The translations under genes were made by a program, and so were the position numbers. DNA of 48,685 nt from Thermoleophilia bacterium UBA2241 (GTDB lineage: Bacteria > Actinomycetota > Thermoleophilia > UBA2241). The DNA is taken from the NCBI GenBank assembly GCA_002347645.1, contig DDYF01000060.1:128703-177387 (forward strand), read 5' to 3'. Shown piece after piece: positions 40,192-47,300 of the stretch (position 1 is its first letter; each line of letters opens with the position of its first letter). Below the pieces are notes generated by a model. It was not told where the DNA came from. It did not search any database and worked only from the letters and a program-made list of their open reading frames with translations.

Positions 40192-40230
40192 CGCCGGAAG
40201 GAGCGTCGTCCCGGCACTGCTCCAGGACGC

Positions 40231-40695
40231 GTGTCGCGACGGCCTTGCGAGACGGGGCATCAGGGCACGGTCGACAGCGACGTCGTCGTTACCCGGTACG
40301 GCCTTGACGGGACCCGATGCTGGGCCACGGTCGTCGACACGCGCATACACGAGTCCCAGGTGGTGACGGGCATCGCCCTCGATCGCCGCGCCTGCGCGCT
40401 CGTGACCGGCTACCTCGAGCCGTCGGGCGGTGCGAGCGGCTGGAGGACGGTGAAGGTGATCCCGAGCGGCGAGAAGCTTTGGGCCGCCCGCATCTCCAAG
40501 GCGCGCGTCAGCGGGCAAGCCTACGGAGTCGTCGTCGACGCCCGCGTCCGTCCCTTCGTCGCCGGCTTACGCTATCGGGAGAGCGGCAGGGTCTCGACGG
40601 TGATGGCCCGCTCAACGCGCGACGGCAAGAGACCATGGCGCAAGGTCTGGAGGGAGGACGGCGTCTGGATGTCGGCAGCAGATCTGCGAGCCGTG
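40231..40695 (+). pseudogene. Remnant of a beta-propeller (SBBP/PQQ-like repeat) protein
   Basis: The frame shows two or three degenerate propeller blades (SDVVVTRYGLDGTRCWATVVD, core VVVTRYGLDGT; WRTVKVIPSGEKLWAARI; VMARSTRDGKRPWRKVW). There is no signal peptide and no proper start. Its apparent C-terminus reads through the hdrB terminator hairpin. A full protein of this type has many blades and is secreted, so this is a decayed fragment. Confidence 0.6.
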
Positions 40696-40700
40696 AGCGG

Positions 40701-40734
40701 AAGGGGCCGGGGAGCGCCCGCTCCCCGGCCCCTT
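40701..40734 (-). terminator. Terminator of the hdrA-hdrB operon
   Basis: 15-bp perfect stem (40701-40715 with 40720-40734) and 4-nt loop, about 40 bp beyond the hdrB stop. The outer AA/TT pairs are the only A/T part. Being symmetric, it can stop transcripts from both sides. Confidence 0.78.
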
Positions 40735-40775
40735 CGCGATGCGCGCACGTCCCTCGCGGGGAGGTGAGGATCCGG

Positions 40776-41639
40776 CTACGCCATTACCCTCATGACATCG
40801 ACCAGGTGCTTCTTGAGGCCCAGCGTCTTGTCGTCGAGGCCGATGGCACGGCCCACGAGCTGGCTGAGGAAGACCACGGGTACCGACTGCCAGTCGGGAC
40901 GCTTGCGGGCGATCTCGGTCTGGCGGCCGTCGAGGTTGACCTGGCACAGCGGGCAGGCGACGACGATGGCTTCGGCGCCGCAGGCGCGCGCGTCGGCGAC
41001 GATCCTGCCCGTGAGGTCGTCGACGATGCCTTGCTCGGTGAGCGCCAGCGAGGCGCCGCAGCAGTCGGTCTTGTAGTTCCACTCGACGGGCTCGCAGCCG
41101 ACGGCCTTGGCGACCGCGTCCATGTGCGTCGGGTACTCGGGATCCTCGGCGAGCGTGACCTTGGGCGGCCGCGTGAGCAGGCAGCCGTAGTAGCAGGCGA
41201 CGCGGAGGCCGTGGAACGGCCGCGTCGCCTTGGCGGCGAGCTGCTCGAGGCCGACGGCGTCGTGGTAGACGTCGACGAGGTTCTGCACGGTGACGCCGCC
41301 GTTATAGGCGCGACCGACGACGGCGCGCACGTCGTCGGCGACCTGCGGGTCGCCGGCGACCTCGTGCGCGCCGGTCTTGAAGCGGCTGAAGCAGGCGGCA
41401 CACGGCACCGCGACGGCGTCGAGCCCGAGATCCTTCTCGACCTTGACCAGTTCGTTCACCGGGAGGGCCACGCCCAGCAGGCGGTTGATCGAGTGCGCCG
41501 CGGTGTTGCCGCAGCACTCCCAGCCCGGGATCTCGACGAGGTCGAGACCGAGGGCCGCGGCCGTCGCACGGAAGCTGGCGTCGAACTCGGCCGAGGTGCC
41601 GTGGAGCGAGCAGCCGGGATAGTAGGCGATGGCGGTCAC
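40776..41639 (-). CDS. hdrB: Heterodisulfide reductase subunit B homologue
   Basis: 287-aa soluble subunit with the two CCG domains that hold the paired non-cubane [4Fe-4S] clusters: YYPGCSLHG, GWECCGNTAAH and CAACFSRFK in the first, ACYYGCLLTRP, KTDCCGASLAL and CPLCQVNLDGRQ in the second. GTG 41639 overlaps the hdrC TGA (GTGA). In Moorella-type MetFV-HdrABC-MvhD complexes HdrB's natural acceptor is unknown, since heterodisulfide of coenzymes M and B is absent. Ends in TAG, followed by a hairpin. Confidence 0.93.
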   Translation of the reverse strand: MTAIAYYPGCSLHGTSAEFDASFRATAAALGLDLVEIPGWECCGNTAAHSINRLLGVALPVNELVKVEKDLGLDAVAVPCAACFSRFKTGAHEVAGDPQVADDVRAVVGRAYNGGVTVQNLVDVYHDAVGLEQLAAKATRPFHGLRVACYYGCLLTRPPKVTLAEDPEYPTHMDAVAKAVGCEPVEWNYKTDCCGASLALTEQGIVDDLTGRIVADARACGAEAIVVACPLCQVNLDGRQTEIARKRPDWQSVPVVFLSQLVGRAIGLDDKTLGLKKHLVDVMRVMA

Positions 41640-42214
41640 GCGGCACCCCCGTCGCCGGCCCGGTTCGCGCGCGCCTTCGTGATGCTCTCGGCCGTCTTGA
41701 CCATGCGCTCCATGGCGAGCGTGTCGCCACGCTTGAGCGTGGGGTTGATCTTGCCCTTGAGCAGCATCTTCGGGCCGAGCGCGAGCCACTCCGTGACGCC
41801 GGACGGCCGCTTGAGCGCGTCACGGGCGATGAGCTCGACCTCCCACATGCGGCCCCAGCGCACGAACGAGTCGTAGTTGAGCTTGAGCATCGCGGCCGAC
41901 GGGGCGCCCGGGTGCACCCTGCCCTTGCGGCGGGCGAGGATCTTGAGCTCGTCCATCACCGCCGCCACGTCGATCTCCTGCGGGCAGCGCGTCGTACACG
42001 TCTGGCACCCGGTGCACAGCCAGATGAAGCGGTCGTCGAGGATCATGTCGAGCTGCCCAAGCTGCACGGCGCGCATGATCTGGGCCGGGTGCATGCCGGC
42101 GTAGCCGGCCACGGGGCACCCGGCCGTGCACCGCTTGCACTGGTAGCACTTGTTCGCGTTCACTCCCGAGCCGGCCTTGACGAGGCGCTCGAGCGTCGCG
42201 CTGACGGTCGTCAT
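41636..42214 (-). CDS. hdrC: Heterodisulfide reductase subunit C homologue
   Basis: 192-aa electron carrier with two [4Fe-4S] ferredoxin motifs, CYQCKRCTAGCP (about residues 23-34) and CTGCQTCTTRCPQ (about 70-82), and a helical C-terminus of usual length. GGGAGGAGCG lies right before ATG 42214. It links HdrA electrons to HdrB. The gap to metF is 10 bp; hdrB overlaps it by 4 bp. Confidence 0.93.
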   Translation of the reverse strand: MTTVSATLERLVKAGSGVNANKCYQCKRCTAGCPVAGYAGMHPAQIMRAVQLGQLDMILDDRFIWLCTGCQTCTTRCPQEIDVAAVMDELKILARRKGRVHPGAPSAAMLKLNYDSFVRWGRMWEVELIARDALKRPSGVTEWLALGPKMLLKGKINPTLKRGDTLAMERMVKTAESITKARANRAGDGGAA

Positions 42215-42224
42215 CGCTCCTCCC

Positions 42225-43169
42225 TCACGCCACGGCCGGCCGCGGCAGCAGGCCCGCCGTCTCGACGATCTCGGGGACGGCCTCTTCCCATTCCACCGCC
42301 ATGATGTGGATGCCCGCGACACCTTCGATCTCGGCGAGCTCCTTGATCATCTCGACGGCGAGCTTCTTGCCCTCGGCGTGCGAGGGCGGGCCCTTCTCGA
42401 CGCCCGCCATGCGGTCGACGATCTCCTGGGGCACGTCCATGCCGGGGACGAAGTTCTTCATGTAGCGCGCCCCGCCGGCGCCCTTGAGCGGCGTGATGCC
42501 GGCGAGGATCTTGATCTCCTGGTGCAGGCCCAGCGCGCGCACCTCCTTCATCCACTCCTTGAACTTGGGGATGTTGAAGATGCACTGCGTCTGCATGAAG
42601 TCGGCGCCGGCCTCGATCTTCTTCTTGAGGCGCAGGGCGCGGAACTCGAACGGGTCGCCGAAGGGGTTCTCGGCGCAACCGATGTAGAGCGGCGGCGCCA
42701 CGTCCATCTCCTCACCGCACTGGAACGTCTTCTCGTCCCGCATGTCCTTGTACATACGGATGAGGTTGAGGGAGTCGAGGTCGTGGACACCCTTGGCCTC
42801 GGGGTGGTTTCCGAAGCTCAGGTGGTCGCCGGTGAGGCAGAGGATGTTCTTGATGCCGAGCGTGGCGGCGCCGAGGATGTCGGCCTGCATGGCCAGGCGG
42901 TTCCGGTCGCGGCAGGTCATCTGCATGATCGCCTCGACGCCGTTCTGCTGCGCCGTGACGCCAGATGCCAGCGAGCACACGCGCACGACGGCGGTCTGGT
43001 TGTCGGTGATGTTGACGGCGTCGACGAAACCCTTGAGGATCTTCGCTTTGCGCTCGATGACGCCGCCGTCGGCGCTCTTCGGCGGGCCGCACTCGCTGGT
43101 GACGGCGAACGTGCCCGCGCTCAGGACCTTCTCGAGGTTGGAGCCGGCCTTGTACCCGTTGTCCGTCAT
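42225..43169 (-). CDS. metF: 5,10-methylenetetrahydrofolate reductase
   Basis: 314-aa flavoenzyme that reduces methylene-THF to methyl-THF (or the reverse). Family marks: TSECGPPKSAD near the start, VDAVNITDNQTAVVR, NILCLTGDHLSFG, ADFMQTQCIFNIPKFKEW and ILAGITPLKGAGGARYM. It has no C-terminal regulatory domain. Start ATG 43169 overlaps metV TGA. In this operon type MetF works with MetV and the Hdr module rather than with a plain NAD(P)H site. Confidence 0.95.
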   Translation of the reverse strand: MTDNGYKAGSNLEKVLSAGTFAVTSECGPPKSADGGVIERKAKILKGFVDAVNITDNQTAVVRVCSLASGVTAQQNGVEAIMQMTCRDRNRLAMQADILGAATLGIKNILCLTGDHLSFGNHPEAKGVHDLDSLNLIRMYKDMRDEKTFQCGEEMDVAPPLYIGCAENPFGDPFEFRALRLKKKIEAGADFMQTQCIFNIPKFKEWMKEVRALGLHQEIKILAGITPLKGAGGARYMKNFVPGMDVPQEIVDRMAGVEKGPPSHAEGKKLAVEMIKELAEIEGVAGIHIMAVEWEEAVPEIVETAGLLPRPAVA

Positions 43170-43849
43170 ACCGGCTTCGCCTCCTCCTTGACCATCTTGC
43201 GGGGGCCGCCGGAGCTGCTCTTGCTCCAGTTCTTCGGCGGCCTCGTGACCTCCATCAGCTCCTCGCGACCCTGGGCTTTGAGGCGCTCCCAGATGAGGGC
43301 CCAGGCGCAGTCGATCTCTTCCTTCTCGGGGGTCGTGACCTCGCACTTGCCGTCGTGCGAGCCGCCGCAGGGCCCGTTCATGAGGCTCTTGCTGCAGCGC
43401 ACCACGGGGCAGATGCCGGCCGTCTCGCCGATGACGCAGTCGCCGCAGGCGCCGCAGCGCTCGAGCCAGACGGCGTGCTCCTGCGGCATACCTAGCATGT
43501 TCGTGTTCACGGCCGGGACGACCAGCTTGGGCTCGAACTTCTCGGCCATGCTCTGGATGCCGATGCCACACGCCATGCTGAGCACGACGTCGGCCTCCTC
43601 GACCTTGGCGGCGATCATGTCGAGGTACTCCCACTCGCACTGGCGGATCGCGGCGGTGTGCTCGACCTCGACCTCGCGCCCGTCGGCCTGCGCCTTCATG
43701 CGCAGCTCGCTGGCGAGGATCTCGGCCTCTTTCTCGCCGCCGGTCAGGCAGATCGCGACGCAGGTGTCACAGCCGGCGACGAGGACCTTCTTGTGCCCGT
43801 CGACGAGCGTGAGGATCTCGTCGAACGGCTTGCGTTCAGCGGTGATCAT
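43166..43849 (-). CDS. metV: MetV, zinc/iron-sulfur partner of MetF
   Basis: 227-aa protein of the methylenetetrahydrofolate reductase C-terminal (MetV) family. N-terminal part: KKVLVAGCDTCVAICLTGG and LSMACGIGIQSMAEKF. The C-terminal cysteine cluster is CGACGDCVIGETAGICP, then VRCSKSLMNGPCGGSHDGKCEV (core SLMNGPCGGS), which binds metal or Fe-S in homologues. ATG 43849 overlaps the mvhD TGA by 4 bp, and its own TGA overlaps metF, so stoichiometric synthesis is expected. Confidence 0.93.
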   Translation of the reverse strand: MITAERKPFDEILTLVDGHKKVLVAGCDTCVAICLTGGEKEAEILASELRMKAQADGREVEVEHTAAIRQCEWEYLDMIAAKVEEADVVLSMACGIGIQSMAEKFEPKLVVPAVNTNMLGMPQEHAVWLERCGACGDCVIGETAGICPVVRCSKSLMNGPCGGSHDGKCEVTTPEKEEIDCAWALIWERLKAQGREELMEVTRPPKNWSKSSSGGPRKMVKEEAKPV

Positions 43850-44355
43850 TCGGCGGGTCCCTTCTCGGTCGGGGCGGGTGAGGGGTCGGGCATGGCCACG
43901 TCCTTGGCGGCGTCGCGGGCCGCGGCGTGCGGCGACACGCCGTGTCGCCGCAGCGGGTTCGGCCCGAGACCCTTGATGCGCTCGGTGAACTCGGTCGCGA
44001 CGCGGGCGAACTCCGGACCCTGCGCCGACGACATGTTGTACATCTCCACGCGCTCGGGCTCGAGGCCGACCTCGGGGAGCAGCTTCTTGACGTGCTCGAT
44101 CCGCTTGCGCGCCCAGAGGTTGCCCTTGAGGTAGTGGCACTCGCCCTCGAGACAGCCGGCGGCGTACACGCCGTCGGCGCCGGCCTCGAGGGCGCGCAGA
44201 AGGTGGATGACCTCGAGCTTGCCCGTGCAGGGCAGCTTGATCATGCGGATCGTCGAAGGGTATTGAAGGCGCATGCTGCCGGCGAGGTCGGCGGCGGCGT
44301 ACGCGCAGTAGTGGCAGGCGAAGACGATGATCTCGGGCTCGAAGTCGTCGGCCAC
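43846..44355 (-). CDS. mvhD: MvhD-type [2Fe-2S] electron transfer subunit
   Basis: 169-aa F420-non-reducing hydrogenase delta-subunit family member. Cysteines sit in FACHYCAYAAADLAG, LPCTGKLEVIHLLRALEAGADG (core PCTGKLEV) and AAGCLEGECHYLKGN, the usual ligand pattern. It passes electrons into HdrA. GTG 44355 follows GGAGGTGAGC and lies one base after the hdrA stop. The tail (about residues 140-169) is a Pro/Ala-rich extension. Confidence 0.92.
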   Translation of the reverse strand: MADDFEPEIIVFACHYCAYAAADLAGSMRLQYPSTIRMIKLPCTGKLEVIHLLRALEAGADGVYAAGCLEGECHYLKGNLWARKRIEHVKKLLPEVGLEPERVEMYNMSSAQGPEFARVATEFTERIKGLGPNPLRRHGVSPHAAARDAAKDVAMPDPSPAPTEKGPAE

Positions 44356-44356
44356 G

Positions 44357-47300
44357 TCAGCTCACCTCCATGAAGAGCGCCTCTTCCTTGGCGAAGATCT
44401 GGTTGTCGGTGTAGTGGTGCAGGGTGATTGCCTTGACGGGGCACTCGCTGACGCAGATGCCGCAGCCCTGGCAGGCGGCCGCCTCGATCTTCGCCTTCCT
44501 CGTGTCGGCCTCGATGATCGGCACCTCGTAGGGGCAGATGCGCACGCACGTGAGGCAGGCGGCGCACTTGTCCTGGTCGACCTCGGCGACGACGCCGCCG
44601 GCTTTGAGGGCCGGCTTGGCCAGGATGGCCGCGGCCCTCCCCGCGGCGGCGTACGCCTGGCTGATGGCCTCGTCGATGCCCTTGGGGTAGTGGGCGGAGC
44701 CGCAGAGGAAGATGCCCTCGCTGGCGAAGTCGACGGGACGCAGCTTGACGTGCGCCTCGAGGAAGAACCCGTCGGCGGTGAGCGGCACCTTGAGCAGCTT
44801 GCTGAGCTCTTCGACGCCGTCGGTCGGGACGGCGGGTGTCGCCAGCACGAGCAAGTCGAGCGGCAACGTGAGGTCCTTGGCGAGGTACGGGTCGTGGAAG
44901 GCGACCTCGACCCTGCCGTTGGCGCTGACCTGCGGCTTGGTCGCCTCGTCGTACCGCGTGAAGATCACGCCCAGCTCGCGCGCCTTCGTGTAGTACTCCT
45001 CGAGGAGGCCGAAGGTGCGGACCTCCTTGAACCACACGTAGACGGGGCGGTCCGGGTCGCGCTCCTTGAGCGCGATGGCGTTCTTGATGCTCTGCTGGCA
45101 GCAGGTGCGCGAGCAGTAGGGCTTGCGCTCGTCGAGCGAGCCCGCGCAGAGGACGAAGCCGACCGCGCGCGCCTCGGCGAGCGCCGGGTCGTCCTCCTTG
45201 AGCATGCGCTCGAGGTCCATGCCGGTGACGACCCTCGGGCTGGCGCCCAGTCCGTAGAGGTCGGGGCGCTCCTCCCGCGACCCGGTGGCGACGATGACGA
45301 CCCCGTGGTCGACGGGTGTGCGCTTCTGCTTCTTCGGCGCGCCGTCCTTGCGCGTGCCGCCGGTGACGATGACACTCGAGAAGTTACCGATGAAGCCGTG
45401 GAAGTCGGCGAGCTCGGCGTCGAGGTGGATCCTGACGTTGGGCTGGTCGACGAGCCTCTGCTCGAGCTCGGCGACGCGCGCGGCGGCGTCGCCGCCGCGA
45501 ATGGTCGGCCCAAGCTCGAGCACGTGGCCGCCGAGGCGCGGGCCGCGCTCGACCAGGTGCACCTCGTAGCCCATCTCGCCGAGGGCCAGCGCGGCGGTCA
45601 TGCCCGCCACGCCGCCGCCGATGACGACCGCCGCGTGGGTGAGCGGTACGTCGATCTTGAACAGCGGCTCGAGCAGCCGGGCTCGGGCGACCGACATGCG
45701 GACGAGGTCCTTGGCCTTGTCGGTCGCCTTCGCCGGCTCGTCGCGATGCACCCACGACGCCTGGTCGCGGATGTTCGCCATCTCGAAGAGGAACGGGTTG
45801 AGCCCCGCTTCGCGGAGCGTGTCCTGGAAGATCGGCTCGTGTGTGCGCGGCGTGCAGCTCGCGACGACGACCCGGTTCAAGCTCTCCTTCTCGATGGTCT
45901 CGCGGATGAGCTGCAGCGAGTCGCTCGAGCACGTGTACATCGTGTCGTTCGCGTAGACCACGCCGGGCAGCGACTTCGCGTACTCGGCGACGCTCTCGAC
46001 GCCGATGACCCCGGCGATGTTCGAGCCGCAGTGGCACACGAAGACGCCGATGCGCGCGTCCTCCTGCGTCGTGTCGCGCTCGGTCGGGTACTCCTTCTCG
46101 ACCGTCAGCGTGCCGCGCGAGTCGGCGAGGCCGGTCATCACCTGGGCGGCCGCGGCCGAGGCCTGGGCCACCGAGTCGGGGATGTCCTTGGGTTCACCGA
46201 ACGGGCCGACGACGAAGACGCCCTCGCGGCTCGTCGCCATGGGCTCGAACTCCTCGAGCTTGCAGAAGCCGTGACGGTTGAGCTCGATGCCGAGCCGGCC
46301 GGCCGCCTCCTGCGCCTTGCGCGCAGGCTCGAGGCCGGCCGAGAGCACGACCATGTCGTACTCGCTCGTCCGCATCGCCCCCTGCTCGTCCTCCCAGTCG
46401 ATGAGCAGGTTCTTGGTGAGAGGGTCTTCCTTGATCATTGAAGGGCGCGAGCGGATGAAGCTCACGCCGCGCTCGAGAGCGCGCTGGTAGAAGGCGTCGA
46501 AGCCCTTGCCCTGGGCGCGCATGTCCATGAGGAAGACTTCGGGCATCGCCTCGGGGACGTGGTCGATGGTGAGCATCGCCTGCTTGTTGGCGAACATGCA
46601 GCAGACGCTCGAGCAGTACTGGTGCTCCTGGTCGCGCGAGCCGACGCACTGGATGAACGCGATGCGCGTCGGGTGCTCGCCGTCGGATGGGCGTTTGACG
46701 TCGCCGATCGTCGGCCCCGACGCGCTCAGCATGCGCTCGTACTCGAGCGCGCTCAGGACGTTGGGGTAGCGCCGGTAGCCGTACTCGCTCGCCATGCCCG
46801 GGTCGTGCAGGTCGAAGCCGGTCGCCATGACGACGGCGCCGACCTCGACGTCGAACTCGCGGTCGCGTTCTTCGTGCAGCAGGGCGCCCGGGCCACAGGC
46901 GCGGACGCACTCGAAGCACTCCGAGCAGACCGCGCAGTCGAGGCAGCGCTTGGCCTCGGCGACCGCCTGCTCCTCGGTGAAGCCCGTGTTGACCTCGTCC
47001 CAGGTGACCTTGCGCGCCGCGCCCGGCAGCTGCGGCATGGGCAGGCGCGCCATGACCTCGGTCTTGGCGAGCGTCTCGTCGTCGGGCTTGGCCTCGTCCA
47101 TGAGGTCGGGCCAGACGGGCAGGAGCTCTTCGCCGCGCAGGTAGTCGTGGATGCTGCGCGCCGCGCGCCGGCCGGCGGCGACCGCCTCGATCGCCGTCCA
47201 CGGCGCGCTCGCGGCGGCGTCGCCGCCGGCGAACACGCCGGCGCGCCCCGTCATGTGCGTCGTCTTGTCTGTGACGATCTGGCCGCGCTCGACCTCGATA

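Noticed and set aside
44327..46441. Long open frame (704 codons) on the plus strand opposite hdrA
   Set aside because: Antisense shadow of the HdrA frame with no family resemblance.
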